Origin: Pyruvatibacter sp. HU-CL02332
GTDB taxonomy: Bacteria > Pseudomonadota > Alphaproteobacteria > CGMCC-115125
Assembly: GCF_040362765.1 (NCBI RefSeq)
Contig: NZ_BAABWK010000001.1
Location: forward strand, 1,031,501-1,095,500
Reading direction: 5' to 3'
DNA: 64,000 nucleotides
Position 1 is the first letter of the stretch. Each line of letters starts with the position of its first letter. The position numbers and the translations under genes were made by a program. Positions 1 through 8,747 of this stretch are shown here, piece after piece. The notes under the pieces were generated by a model. The model did not search any database. It was given only the letters and a program-made list of their open reading frames with translations, and had not been told where the DNA came from.

Positions 1-741
1 GGCATCTGCCGTGCCCGCAGGCAGCGACATGGTTGCCAGAAGGAAGCCGAGGCCACCGAGCATCAGCACGGCGAACACAAAGACGATACGAGTGAAGGTC
101 TTCTGCCCGGTCGGCCCAAGCGACGCATACACCAGATGCGCCGCAATGGCGGCAAACAGAACCTGCAGCGATTTGAACCCAACCGAGTCAGCCAGCGTGC
201 CCGGCAACTCCAAAAACTCATTGGCCAACGCCCGCGTCCAGAACTCGGACACGATTGTGTAGTCCACAAACAGAGCCCCGGCGAACACCAGCAGACCAGC
301 CAGGATGGCCATCAGATGCAGCGGTGTCTGCCGCGCGTTCTGGGCGCTTGCCTGAAGGTAGTGGTCAATACGTGTACGGACAGACTGAGGCACAAGTCCG
401 GACGTCGCTTCCACGCTCTCGCCATCATTGTCCAGCGTGCGGGAGGACTTGCGGCCAAACAGACCAGACGACTTGTCCCCGGCATATTCATCAGCGCCCG
501 CAAAAGGCGGCTGCGACAAACGACGCGCGGCGCTCTCAATCTGCGGCTTCAGGGCTTCCACCTTGGAGCTGTCATTGATGTAGCGCTGCGAAAGGTCCTG
601 ATCGAGCTCGGATAGCCGCGACACGAGATGCAGCTTTGAAAGCGCTTCTCCGTTGCGTCCACAATTGCGGGCAGATGGGCTGCCTTCGTGCGGCGCCAGT
701 GCTGATGGGTCAAATGCCCTGCTGTTAAGTCCTGCGGTCAT
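1..741 (-). CDS. Membrane protein of unknown function, 3' end cut by window edge
   Basis: Reading leftward from the ATG at 741, an open frame runs without a stop to base 1, giving the first 247 residues. The first 130 or so residues are hydrophilic and look partly disordered. Three hydrophobic segments follow, at about residues 141-163, 190-208 and 216-238, so this is an integral membrane protein with a long cytosolic N-terminus. An upstream ATG on the same strand is in another frame and soon stops, so 741 is preferred; a purine-rich GAAGGGG lies upstream. I do not recognise the family and assign no function. The C-terminus lies outside the window. Confidence 0.7.
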   Translation of the reverse strand, partial: MTAGLNSRAFDPSALAPHEGSPSARNCGRNGEALSKLHLVSRLSELDQDLSQRYINDSSKVEALKPQIESAARRLSQPPFAGADEYAGDKSSGLFGRKSSRTLDNDGESVEATSGLVPQSVRTRIDHYLQASAQNARQTPLHLMAILAGLLVFAGALFVDYTIVSEFWTRALANEFLELPGTLADSVGFKSLQVLFAAIAAHLVYASLGPTGQKTFTRIVFVFAVLMLGGLGFLLATMSLPAGTADA

Positions 742-1192
742 GTTCTCGGCCCCTTCGCCGTCTTGTTCATGAGGGCTGCGGCAAACTCGCCCGCGCCCAA
801 CCAACTCACATTCCGGTACATCTGCCGCCACTGTGAGGGGGCGGCAATGAACGCTACCTGAACAAATTAACCTGCCTTAACAGGCATTAAGCCTCCGTCC
901 AGGCGGTGCAGAAGAGGTACACAGTACAAAATCCCCACATTTCTGAGCTTTTTCACTCGAAACACCCCAAAAGCACAGCAATGCTGCACCGCACAGAATA
1001 GAGTGAAATGCGGCCAATCAATGACGCAAATTAACCTTGTTTTCCTTTGCCCCGCGAACCGGAGACTTGGCGAGAGACTGGGCTGCCCTGCGGTTTGCCC
1101 CAGATAACAGCGGGAGACACCTCCTCTCGCTTCGCAACGAGCGGGGCTATAGGGTGTCGCCAAATCGCACATTCATGCCGCCGGACACCCCT
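742..1192. promoter_or_regulatory. Divergent intergenic region with phased TTAA motifs
   Basis: This gap separates the leftward membrane-protein gene from the rightward mcd gene. It holds three TTAA tetramers at 867-870, 877-880 and 887-890, exactly 10 bp apart, and a further TTAACC near 1030. CtrA of alphaproteobacteria binds TTAA-N7-TTAA-like sites; the spacing here is N6, so the match is imperfect. No convincing gene was found in the gap. That these motifs are regulatory is inference. Confidence 0.3.
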
Positions 1193-2857
1193 ATGAGCCT
1201 CGCTGAACAGCACACATCATCTGATCCCATCAGCCGCAACGCGCGCACAGCCGCCGATGCGGCAGGCCGCTACCTCGCCGCTGCCACACACGCGGTCAAA
1301 GCTCGGGTCGCCCCTGACGGCAAACCGGATGCCGCTCTCATTGAGCGCGACCAGATGGCAGCCCACGGCCTCGCATGGACCGCCACCTATGTTGAAACCC
1401 TGCGCCAGCTCGCAGGCTATCTCGAACGCATGGAAGCAGCCGGCACCCTCACCGACATGGAACGCGGCCTCGCTGGCCTCGCCATCGGCGAATACATCGC
1501 CGAGCTATCCGGTGGCCTGCCCATGAGCCAGGGCGAAATTCTCCGCCCCCACGACATGGGCGTCCCCAAGACAGCCGTCGATGCCCTTGTGTCCGAGGCA
1601 GGTGAGCTGTTCGCGGAAGCCTCCTCAGCAGACGCCCGCGTCGCTCTGGCCAATCTGATCGAAGCCGATGCCGGCGGGCTCTACGGAAACCCCGGCCTCG
1701 ATGAGACCCTTGATCTTGTCCGCGACCAGTTCCGCCGCTTCAGCGATGAAAAAGTCGCGCCCTTCGCCCATGGCTGGCATCTGGGCGATGAACTCATTCC
1801 CATGGACGTTGTCAACGCCATGTCCGAGCTGGGCGTCTTTGGTCTGACCATCCCGGAAAACGCCGGCGGCCTTGGCATGGGCAAGATCGCCATGTGCGTG
1901 GTGTCCGAAGAATTGAGCCGCGGCTATATCGGCGTGGGGTCTCTTGGCACGCGCTCGGAAATCGCCGCCGAACTCATTCTTGCCGGCGGCACCGACGAAC
2001 AAAAAGCGCGCATTCTGCCAAAGATTGCGTCGGGCGAAATCCTGCCCACCGCCGTCTTTACGGAACCCAACACCGGCTCAGACCTCGCCAGCCTGCGCAC
2101 CCGCGCCACCAGGAACGGCGACAGCTACACCATCACCGGCAACAAGACATGGATCACCCACGCCGCCCGCGCGGACATGATGACCCTCCTTGCACGGAGC
2201 AATCCCGACGCGCCGGGTTACAAGGGCCTGTCGATGTTTCTGGTTGAAAAACCGCGTGGCACCGAGAACAACGCCTTCCCCCTTGAGGGCATGACCGGCG
2301 GCGAGATCGGCGTGCTCGGCTATCGCGGCATGAAGGAATATGAAATCGGCTTTGATGGCGTGGACGTGCCCGCCACAAGTCTGCTGGGGGGCGAAGAGGG
2401 CAAAGGCTTCAAACAGCTGATGGCGACCTTTGAAAGCGCCCGCATCCAGACTGCCGCCCGCGCCGTCGGCGTGGCGCAGGCCGCCCTCGACCTTGGCCTT
2501 GCCTACGCGACAGAGCGCCAGCAATTCGGCAAGCCGCTGATCCGCTTTCCCCGCGTGGCCGGCAAGCTCGCCATGATGGCCGCCGAAATCATGGCCGCCC
2601 GTCAGCTCACTTACTTTGCCGCCCGCGAGAAAGATCAGGGCCGCCGCTGTGACCTGGAAGCAGGCATGGCCAAACTGCTGGGCGCCCGCGTCGCCTGGGC
2701 CGCCGCCGACAATGCCCTGCAAATCCACGGCGGCAACGGCTTTGCCCTTGAGTACCCGGTCAGCCGAGTCCTCTGCGACGCCCGCATCCTCAACATCTTT
2801 GAAGGTGCCGCAGAAATTCAGGCACAGGTCATCGCAAGGCGACTGCTCGAGAGCTAA
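1193..2857 (+). CDS. mcd: (2S)-methylsuccinyl-CoA dehydrogenase-like acyl-CoA dehydrogenase
   Basis: This 554-residue flavoprotein has an N-terminal extension of about 165 residues ahead of a normal acyl-CoA dehydrogenase core. Such an extension is a hallmark of Mcd, which oxidises (2S)-methylsuccinyl-CoA to mesaconyl-CoA in the ethylmalonyl-CoA pathway. The FAD/substrate signature FTEPNTGSD is at residues 289-297, and the catalytic glutamate lies in NIFEGAAEIQ near residue 537. The stretch SRGYIGVGSLGTRSEIA is what I associate with Mcd rather than with fatty-acyl enzymes. Starts at 1037 and 1175 are possible; 1193 is chosen by protein length, since no clear ribosome site decides it. Electrons would pass to ETF, encoded at 9-10.7 kb. 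A general acyl-CoA dehydrogenase is the alternative. Confidence 0.75.
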   Translation: MSLAEQHTSSDPISRNARTAADAAGRYLAAATHAVKARVAPDGKPDAALIERDQMAAHGLAWTATYVETLRQLAGYLERMEAAGTLTDMERGLAGLAIGEYIAELSGGLPMSQGEILRPHDMGVPKTAVDALVSEAGELFAEASSADARVALANLIEADAGGLYGNPGLDETLDLVRDQFRRFSDEKVAPFAHGWHLGDELIPMDVVNAMSELGVFGLTIPENAGGLGMGKIAMCVVSEELSRGYIGVGSLGTRSEIAAELILAGGTDEQKARILPKIASGEILPTAVFTEPNTGSDLASLRTRATRNGDSYTITGNKTWITHAARADMMTLLARSNPDAPGYKGLSMFLVEKPRGTENNAFPLEGMTGGEIGVLGYRGMKEYEIGFDGVDVPATSLLGGEEGKGFKQLMATFESARIQTAARAVGVAQAALDLGLAYATERQQFGKPLIRFPRVAGKLAMMAAEIMAARQLTYFAAREKDQGRRCDLEAGMAKLLGARVAWAAADNALQIHGGNGFALEYPVSRVLCDARILNIFEGAAEIQAQVIARRLLES

Positions 2858-2934
2858 GCAACAAGCGGCTGGATCCCCTGGTCAAGCCGTGGGATGGCGG
2901 CAGAGGCTGTTTCCGCTCTCCGCGCAAAAACGCC

Positions 2935-2957
2935 ATTGTCCGGCTTAACCGGACAAT
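2935..2957. terminator. Inverted repeat between convergent genes
   Basis: A perfect 9-bp inverted repeat, ATTGTCCGG and CCGGACAAT, has a 5-base loop. It sits between the ends of mcd and the convergent secreted-protein gene. There is no run of T on either side, so it could act as a bidirectional hairpin terminator or mRNA-stabilising structure rather than a classic intrinsic terminator. Confidence 0.5.
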
Positions 2958-2988
2958 CCATGCAGCCTGTCAATGCCGTGATAGAGAC

Positions 2989-3426
2989 CTAGCCTGGACA
3001 CTTCTTGTAGGTCTTGGAAACAAAGCCCGGTTCGTTCCACGCTTCCTTGGCGACCATCTCCACATACTCATTCTGGGACTGCACCCGCAGCTCTCCGTTG
3101 GAATGGATGATGCTCAGATGGTCAGGCCGCGTAATGCCGCTGTCATCGCCGCAGGAAACTAGCACCACATATTCGTTGGTTTCTTGGCCCGGTCCCCAGC
3201 TCACAGGTGTGTAGGTGAGGAAGGCGCAGCCAAACTCTGTGCCGGAAATGGCGCCGTCTGAAATCTGCAACCCCTCGCGTTCGCCATATTGGTCCGCAGC
3301 GCAGGCTTCAGGCCGTTCCGCATAGGTGTGTTTCAGAAAATCAGGCGCCTTTGACGTTGTCTCCGCCACCGCCCCTAAGGACCCCAACAGCGAAACCGCC
3401 ACTACCGTTACCAGACCAACCCGCAT
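2989..3426 (-). CDS. Small secreted protein of unknown function
   Basis: The 145-residue product begins with a clear Sec signal peptide: a positive second residue, a hydrophobic core and a likely cleavage after AVA at residue 21. The mature part of about 124 residues contains four cysteines, which could form disulfides in the periplasm. No catalytic motif is visible and I do not recognise the family. It is transcribed toward mcd and divergently from the membrane-anchored hydrolase that starts at 3540, sharing a gap of about 110 bases with it. Confidence 0.6.
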   Translation of the reverse strand: MRVGLVTVVAVSLLGSLGAVAETTSKAPDFLKHTYAERPEACAADQYGEREGLQISDGAISGTEFGCAFLTYTPVSWGPGQETNEYVVLVSCGDDSGITRPDHLSIIHSNGELRVQSQNEYVEMVAKEAWNEPGFVSKTYKKCPG

Positions 3427-3539
3427 TTATCGCGCCCCCGATTTGCATAATGTGTGAATTGCCACACAGGCACGACCCTGAAATGATTTGCCTCGCGATG
3501 CAATCGCATACGCACAACTCAGGTCCCAAAGGACACACC

Positions 3540-4586
3540 ATGGGCAGCTCAACACTCTGGAAACGCATTGGCATTGGCGCTGGTATCGCCATTCCGGTTC
3601 TGGTGCTCATCGGCATCATCGGGTTCCTTCCCCCGCTCCTGACAGCCGCCCAGCGTCAGGAAATTGCCGGCACACCAGCTGATCATGGGATTGCCTATGA
3701 GGAAGTGACCCTCACCACATCAGACGGCGTCAACATTCGCGGCTGGTGGATGCCGGACGCAACACCACCTGGCATTGATGACTTCACCGGTGAAGTCATC
3801 GATACCCAGGGCGTCATTGTTTTTGTGCATGGTGCCAATTCCAACCGGGCCGCCTCCTTCGTAAACGGATACCCGCTCTTCAAGACGCTTACCAACATGC
3901 GTCACCACGTGCTGACCATCGACCTGCGCAATGCTGGCCTGTCTGACGCCTGGGGCTCGGAGAAGCTGGACTGGGGCGAAGCAGAAGCCCTCGATGTGCT
4001 TGCTGCGGTCGACTATGCCTATGAGCGCGGCAAGGGCGAGCCGATCATTCCCTTTGGTGTCTCCATGGGCGGCGCTGCAGTCATCAACGCAGCCGTACAG
4101 GACAAACGCATTCGCGGTCTCGTCCTGCTCGACCCGATGCTCGACACCTACGACACAATGGTTCACGGCACGGTCGCGGGCACCGGCTTTCCAAAGGCCC
4201 TTGCCCACGTAACCACGACCGCTGCGGGCCTCCTCCACGGCGCCCCGGCCTTTTCAGAAACAGCGCTTGATCGCGCCAAGCCCTATGACCGGCCAACGCT
4301 CCTCCTGCAGGACGAAAAAGACCCGGTGAACCGCACCATCCACGCGCAGGCGCTTGCCGAGGCCAACCGCAACATCGATCTATGGATCGCGCCGCACCCT
4401 GCCGAAGATCACCCCCGCCTCGCCTCAGCGGGCCTTTGGGGCACACACGTCGCCGCCTTTGAGCTGTACCCGGACGAAGTAACAGCCCTGCTGCAAGCCT
4501 ACCTCACCATGGTGCACGCCATTTGCGATGCAGAAGACGCAGAAGCCGAACTCGCGGCGTCAGCAAACGCTGCAACAGCAAACTAG
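3540..4586 (+). CDS. Membrane-anchored alpha/beta hydrolase
   Basis: The 348-residue protein has one N-terminal membrane anchor (about residues 10-33), then an alpha/beta hydrolase domain likely facing the periplasm. Visible motifs are the oxyanion-hole HG at 97-98 and the nucleophile elbow GVSMGG with Ser175. A DEKDP segment can supply the acid, and a histidine lies in the HPAEDHP region. The start at 3540 is chosen because AAAGGA lies just upstream and the residues before it are proline-rich and non-conserved; the open frame itself extends upstream to 3351. Substrate is unknown. Two small genes follow in the same direction. Confidence 0.75.
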   Translation: MGSSTLWKRIGIGAGIAIPVLVLIGIIGFLPPLLTAAQRQEIAGTPADHGIAYEEVTLTTSDGVNIRGWWMPDATPPGIDDFTGEVIDTQGVIVFVHGANSNRAASFVNGYPLFKTLTNMRHHVLTIDLRNAGLSDAWGSEKLDWGEAEALDVLAAVDYAYERGKGEPIIPFGVSMGGAAVINAAVQDKRIRGLVLLDPMLDTYDTMVHGTVAGTGFPKALAHVTTTAAGLLHGAPAFSETALDRAKPYDRPTLLLQDEKDPVNRTIHAQALAEANRNIDLWIAPHPAEDHPRLASAGLWGTHVAAFELYPDEVTALLQAYLTMVHAICDAEDAEAELAASANAATAN

Positions 4587-4595
4587 AGGTCCGTC

Positions 4596-5099
4596 ATGAC
4601 CATAAGTGAGACCGGTCTGCCGTCTTCAAGTGCCCTCAACGCCCTGCGCGTGCGCGGTGACTTTCTTGACTGCTTCTTCGGCCCCCACGGACCAACCCAG
4701 GTCACCACCATGGAAGCCGCGCACATTGCGATGTCGCAAATGCCCAAATGGGCCACCACCCTCATGGCCGCGCGCAACGCCATCGTCGGCCCCCTTGGCC
4801 TCAAGACAGGGTCATCTGCCCCACCACCGCCGCCCCCTGCACAGACCGGCGTCGGCGACAGCATTGGCATTTTCAAGATCATGAGTGCGTCGGACACGGA
4901 AGTCGTGGTGGGCGAAGACGACCGACACCTCAACTTCAGGGCGTCCATCTTCAAGGATGAGGCCGGGTTCTATCTGGCCACGTGGGTCAAGCCACACAAT
5001 CTGGCCGGCCATGCCTACCTCGCCACCATCATGGTGTTCCACAAACTGATCGTGAGGGACGCCGTCAGGCGAATTGTGATGCCGCATCCTGCGACATAA
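4596..5099 (+). CDS. DUF2867-family protein
   Basis: This 167-residue protein matches my memory of DUF2867 proteins: an early D-F-x-D-x-F element, a middle GDSIGIFKI segment and a late stretch resembling LATWVKPHN. The family is usually found alone or fused to SDR domains, and its biochemical role is not established. The gene starts 9 bases after the hydrolase stop with AGAGG as a good ribosome site, so the two are probably co-transcribed. A proline run near residues 76-82 looks like a flexible linker. The family call is from recognition of pattern only. Confidence 0.6.
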   Translation: MTISETGLPSSSALNALRVRGDFLDCFFGPHGPTQVTTMEAAHIAMSQMPKWATTLMAARNAIVGPLGLKTGSSAPPPPPPAQTGVGDSIGIFKIMSASDTEVVVGEDDRHLNFRASIFKDEAGFYLATWVKPHNLAGHAYLATIMVFHKLIVRDAVRRIVMPHPAT

Positions 5100-5141
5100 C
5101 TTCCCCTTGCTCCCCCACCCAAGCGGACTAGAATTTCTCCC

Positions 5142-5345
5142 ATGGCAATTTTTGATTATCTCATTCCCATCGCCCTGGCAGCCGTCGCCCTTGTGCTGGT
5201 AGCGGGCCTCTTGAACATGTGGCGTGCAGGCAGTGCAGAGCAGGCCTCGCGCTCGCAGATGTTGATGCGCTGGCGCGTCATTCTGCAGTTTGTGGCGATC
5301 CTCATCATCATTGCGGCGTTCTGGTTCCAGGGTTTCCGCCCTTAA
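5142..5345 (+). CDS. Twin-transmembrane protein, HIG1-like
   Basis: This 67-residue protein consists of two membrane helices (about residues 7-27 and 45-63) joined by a short loop. The loop and start of helix two read MLMRWRVILQF, the pattern of the hypoxia-induced gene 1 (HIG1) family, whose mitochondrial members associate with cytochrome c oxidase and supercomplexes. In many alphaproteobacteria a similar twin-transmembrane gene stands just upstream of a cobalamin adenosyltransferase and etfBA. Here etfBA lies about 4 kb downstream with other genes in between. A respiratory-complex role is inferred from the family. Confidence 0.65.
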   Translation: MAIFDYLIPIALAAVALVLVAGLLNMWRAGSAEQASRSQMLMRWRVILQFVAILIIIAAFWFQGFRP

Positions 5346-5442
5346 CCCTGCGCTCCAGAAGGCCTTTTCATTTGGCCCCCGCGTTCCGATATGATCCTGC
5401 ATGCCTAATTGGGCACGCGCCACGCAGGACGGGACACAACCC

Positions 5443-5967
5443 ATGCCAGACTCCAATGAGCACGATCCTCAGCAACAGAGCGGGCCCCAGACCGGCCCCC
5501 ATACCGACCTCGTCCACGACCCTGTAAGCAGCCGCCGCGAAGATCGCTGGGCGCTGTTCTGGGATGTGATGGTTTTCCAGCTGAAACTCGGCCTTGATGC
5601 CCTGCGCGACCTCGTCTTGAGCCCCCTGTCCTTCGGCGCCCTGCTGCTCGGCGTCATCGCAGGCGGCGACAAGCCCTACCAGTATTTTGAACGCCTGCTG
5701 CGCTTTGGCCGCCAGACCGAGCGGATCATCAATCTGTTTGGCACAGCCCGCGTGCCCTACGACCCCTATGAAGGCACGTCAGACAATCTCGCCGTCGACC
5801 GGCTGTTCTCCAATGTCGAAGACATGCTCAGACGCAATGTGGACGGCAGCGAAAAGGCATCGTCCGCCAAGACCAAAGTGGACGAGACAATCGATGAGCT
5901 TGAAGCCCGCCTTGAAAAGCTGAGGGCAAAGGCAAAACAACGGTTTGAGAGCGGCCCCACGGTCTGA
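5443..5967 (+). CDS. Conserved hypothetical protein with hydrophobic segment and coiled coil
   Basis: The 174-residue product has a polar, glutamine-rich N-terminus and a hydrophobic stretch around LSPLSFGALLLGVIAGG. It ends in a charged helix rich in K, E, A and L that is likely a coiled coil. A start at 5401 is possible; 5443 is preferred because AGGACGGGA lies just upstream. I do not recognise a named family. It lies about 100 bases after the HIG1-like gene in the same direction and converges on the esterase gene that ends at 5995. Confidence 0.55.
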   Translation: MPDSNEHDPQQQSGPQTGPHTDLVHDPVSSRREDRWALFWDVMVFQLKLGLDALRDLVLSPLSFGALLLGVIAGGDKPYQYFERLLRFGRQTERIINLFGTARVPYDPYEGTSDNLAVDRLFSNVEDMLRRNVDGSEKASSAKTKVDETIDELEARLEKLRAKAKQRFESGPTV

Positions 5968-5994
5968 CGGCCTGACGGTCGCAGCGGACAGGCA

Positions 5995-7005
5995 TCACAC
6001 CTGTTTCTGTTCGGTATGCGTCTTGATAGCGGCGACGATGTTCTCCAAAGCCTCCGCCGATGACGCCTTGAGACCGTCATAGGCTTGAAAGACATGCGGC
6101 ATGTCCGCCCAGACATCGATGGAGATGTCCGCCCCCTTCTCCTTTTGCACCTGTGCAAACTCCACAATCATGTCCCGCAGAACTTCACGCCCGCCTGCCT
6201 GCAGATAGATCGGCGCCAGCCCGCTGTAATCCTGATAGATGGGTGATAGCGCTTCGCGTCCAAAGGCACCTTCGGGGTCAAGCCACTCCCCGAATTTGAG
6301 GGCCATCCATCCCTGCACCAGATCGTACCGGTCATTGTCTCGCAGGCTGGCGCCACGGTCGCCAATGTCCGTCCACGGACATAATCCAATGCACAGCGCC
6401 GGCTGCTCCAACCCCTGAGCCTTCAGGGCTTGCAACAGCATCAGGGACATGTGCCCACCGGCACTGTCGCCGATCACCACAATGTCCTTGGGCGCAACGG
6501 TCTGGGTCACATAGGTCCAGGCCGCAAACGCGTCTTCCGCCTGAGCCGGGTGGGGATGTTCAGGCGTCAGGCGGTAGTCCGGCGCAAAGACAGAGGCCCC
6601 CGTATGGTGCGCCAGCATGGCCGCAAAGCGCGCGCTGACGCCGCCGTGAAACGTGTAGCCACCGCCATGGAGATACAGAAGCGTCACGCCCGAGCTTTCC
6701 GCCTTTGGCCGATACCAGCACCCATTGGAGTCGGCAGTGAGCTCTTTGCTGACGTCATACACATCATCCGTTTCCGGTTGGACGCTGTCGAACAGCAGCC
6801 GACCGCGCGCGATGTCTCCCCCCGTCATGGCGGCGGTAAACTGGTGACGCACAAAGCGGATACCGATTTCCAGATTGGCGTCCCAGTCCGGCGCCAGACG
6901 ACGCCCAACCGCGTGCCGCAGATAGGTTGAGATTGCTATCCGGTTAAGGGTCGCAAAACTCTTCAGACGCAACATCAAGGGACCGGAGAAGTGCAATTTC
7001 GTCAT
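5995..7005 (-). CDS. Hormone-sensitive-lipase family (family IV) esterase
   Basis: The 336-residue enzyme shows the two defining motifs of bacterial family IV carboxylesterases: HGGG at residues 113-116 for the oxyanion hole, and GDSAGG at 179-184 with nucleophile Ser181. The segment DYRLTPEHPHPA is also typical. The remaining triad members are expected in GGREVLRD (Asp) and MPHVFQAY (His). It would hydrolyse short-chain or bulky esters in the cytoplasm. A longer frame reaches 7224 but would overlap the divergent regulator, and the MTKLHF start fits the family. The adjacent AraC-type gene, starting 84 bases away on the other strand, is the likely regulator. Confidence 0.8.
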   Translation of the reverse strand: MTKLHFSGPLMLRLKSFATLNRIAISTYLRHAVGRRLAPDWDANLEIGIRFVRHQFTAAMTGGDIARGRLLFDSVQPETDDVYDVSKELTADSNGCWYRPKAESSGVTLLYLHGGGYTFHGGVSARFAAMLAHHTGASVFAPDYRLTPEHPHPAQAEDAFAAWTYVTQTVAPKDIVVIGDSAGGHMSLMLLQALKAQGLEQPALCIGLCPWTDIGDRGASLRDNDRYDLVQGWMALKFGEWLDPEGAFGREALSPIYQDYSGLAPIYLQAGGREVLRDMIVEFAQVQKEKGADISIDVWADMPHVFQAYDGLKASSAEALENIVAAIKTHTEQKQV

Positions 7006-7088
7006 GGCGGATACCTCGCATAAAGACTGCCCCTTTATTGTCCGCACACGCCGTCGCTTATAGAATGATTGCGTCAGTTTGGAGTGTG

Positions 7089-7913
7089 ATGATGAAGCCC
7101 GTGTCAAAGCTGCAATTGCCGCCATCGCCGCTGTCCGGCTGCGTGTTTGCCGCAATTTGTCGCGACACACGCGGGGCTGCACTGTCTGACGAGGACAGGG
7201 TTTCCTATTTCCCAGCGTCACCACTCGTGACGCTCACCCTGGTGCGCACCGGCAAGCTCTACATGCTTCCCCCAGGACGGGACTGGCACGACGTCAGTGA
7301 CCTGTCCCCGCTGCCACGACTGTCCGCGACCCCGCCCACAGATGTCCCGATTTCAAGTTGGGCACCCGACGACATCGAAGCCATATCGTTCGGGATTTAC
7401 CCTGATGCATGGGTGCAGCTGGGAGGCGACACCGGGTTTTCACACATACCCCCGGGCCTCCAGGCAGCCGTCGACGCCTTTGATGCTCATGACGACGTGG
7501 ACGCAGGCTGGTCTGCATTCAGCACCTCTCTTGAAAAGGTCTGGGCCGCCGAGAGGCGGTCATGGCCCGCAGTCACGAGCATATCTGACTGGGTTAGAGG
7601 GTTGATGGTCCGCACACTGACCACCGGGCGCGGAAAAAGCCTGCGGTCGCTGGAGCGCCGCCTCAAAAGGTTCAGCGGACAATCCAAACGCGCGCTGGAT
7701 TTCCATGCATCATTCGACAATCTGCACCGCGTTTTCTACCAGCACCCCAAAAGCCCGCTCGCTGAGATTGCCGTCGAAGCGGGATATTCAGACCAGTCCC
7801 ATATGGGCCGCGCCGTGCGACGGGCCACAGGCTTTTCGCCCGCCCATCTCAACCGCAGGATCGACACGGATGAGGCCTTCTGGTGCTACCGGGTGCTCGG
7901 CGAGCGATTCTGA
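7089..7913 (+). CDS. AraC-family transcriptional regulator
   Basis: The 274-residue protein ends in a helix-turn-helix unit of the AraC/XylS type. The element SPLAEIAVEAGYSDQSHMGR is followed by ATGFSPAHLNRR, matching the second HTH and its terminal helix. The N-terminal 170 or so residues would be the effector or dimerisation domain and have no motif I can name. GGAG at 7081-7084 supports starting at 7089 or the adjacent ATG at 7092. Its divergent position next to the esterase gene suggests it controls that gene; the inducer is unknown. Confidence 0.75.
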   Translation: MMKPVSKLQLPPSPLSGCVFAAICRDTRGAALSDEDRVSYFPASPLVTLTLVRTGKLYMLPPGRDWHDVSDLSPLPRLSATPPTDVPISSWAPDDIEAISFGIYPDAWVQLGGDTGFSHIPPGLQAAVDAFDAHDDVDAGWSAFSTSLEKVWAAERRSWPAVTSISDWVRGLMVRTLTTGRGKSLRSLERRLKRFSGQSKRALDFHASFDNLHRVFYQHPKSPLAEIAVEAGYSDQSHMGRAVRRATGFSPAHLNRRIDTDEAFWCYRVLGERF

Positions 7914-8054
7914 CAGCCTCTCACAGCCAAAAAGTGGCTCAAAAGCCTCAAGAAAACCCAAGACACTTGGGCTATGGCTTTTCCACGCGTTGTCCTAGAC
8001 TCGCTTCATCGCAGCACGTTTGTTGCGGCACCCGTCGGCCAGGACCCAACGCCC

Positions 8055-8747
8055 ATGTTCATCCCGATCCATGATGACAATCCCCTCAAGGTGATCTCGT
8101 TTCAGCGCGTCACCGTCGCGCTGATTGTCACAAATGTGCTCGTGTTCCTGTGGCAGACATCCCTTGCCCCCGGCGAGATCATTGCCGCTGACCAGGCCTT
8201 TGGTGTCGTGCCCGCAGCCCTGCTCGGCGGATTGCCGGACTTCGGCGCCTTCCCCGAAGAGTTGGCCCTCATCACCTATATGTTCCTGCACGCCGACGTC
8301 TGGCATCTGGGCGGCAACATGCTGTTCCTGTGGGTGCTTGGCGACAATGTGGAAGATGACCTGGGGCACATGCGCTATCTGGTCTTCTATCTGCTGTGTG
8401 GCATCGCCGGAGCGCTCCTGTTTGCGGCTCTCAAGGTTGATTCGACGATTCCGCTGATTGGCGCCAGTGCCGCCACATCAGGGCTGGTAGCCGCCTATTT
8501 GATGCTTCATCCGCGCGTAAAAATGTGGGCCGTGCTGGTTTTGCGTGTGCCGCTCTACATCCCCGCCTGGGCCGTTCTGGGCGGCTGGATGGCCTTTCAG
8601 GTGGTCATGGTCGTAGCGGATCCCGGCAGCCCCACCGCCTGGTGGGGCCATATTGGCGGTTTTCTGGCGGGTGTGGTGCTCACACCCTTCATGAAACGCG
8701 CTGGAGTGCCCCTGTTTGGCGGTTCCAACGAGAGTGCAGCCAAGTGA
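8055..8747 (+). CDS. Rhomboid-family intramembrane serine protease, GASA variant
   Basis: The 230-residue protein has about six hydrophobic segments and the rhomboid landmarks HADVWHLGGN (residues 79-88) and WGHIGG (catalytic-type His199). The nucleophile region reads GASA (Ser138) instead of the usual GxSG. The serine and histidine of the dyad are present, so it may be active, but the altered fourth residue is worth noting. Rhomboids cleave transmembrane segments of substrates inside the lipid bilayer. The start at 8055 is chosen because AGGA stands upstream and the MFIPIHDDNP N-terminus is family-like. It is followed after about 260 bases by etfB. Confidence 0.75.
   Translation: MFIPIHDDNPLKVISFQRVTVALIVTNVLVFLWQTSLAPGEIIAADQAFGVVPAALLGGLPDFGAFPEELALITYMFLHADVWHLGGNMLFLWVLGDNVEDDLGHMRYLVFYLLCGIAGALLFAALKVDSTIPLIGASAATSGLVAAYLMLHPRVKMWAVLVLRVPLYIPAWAVLGGWMAFQVVMVVADPGSPTAWWGHIGGFLAGVVLTPFMKRAGVPLFGGSNESAAK

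Noticed and set aside
1037-1192. Start of mcd at 1037
   Set aside because: The extra 52 residues are non-conserved in appearance and would place the start deep in the divergent regulatory gap; 1193 gives a length normal for the family.
2078-2728. 216-codon leftward frame opposite mcd
   Set aside because: The product is glycine/alanine-rich low-complexity antisense translation with no motif. The plus-strand acyl-CoA dehydrogenase accounts for the sequence.
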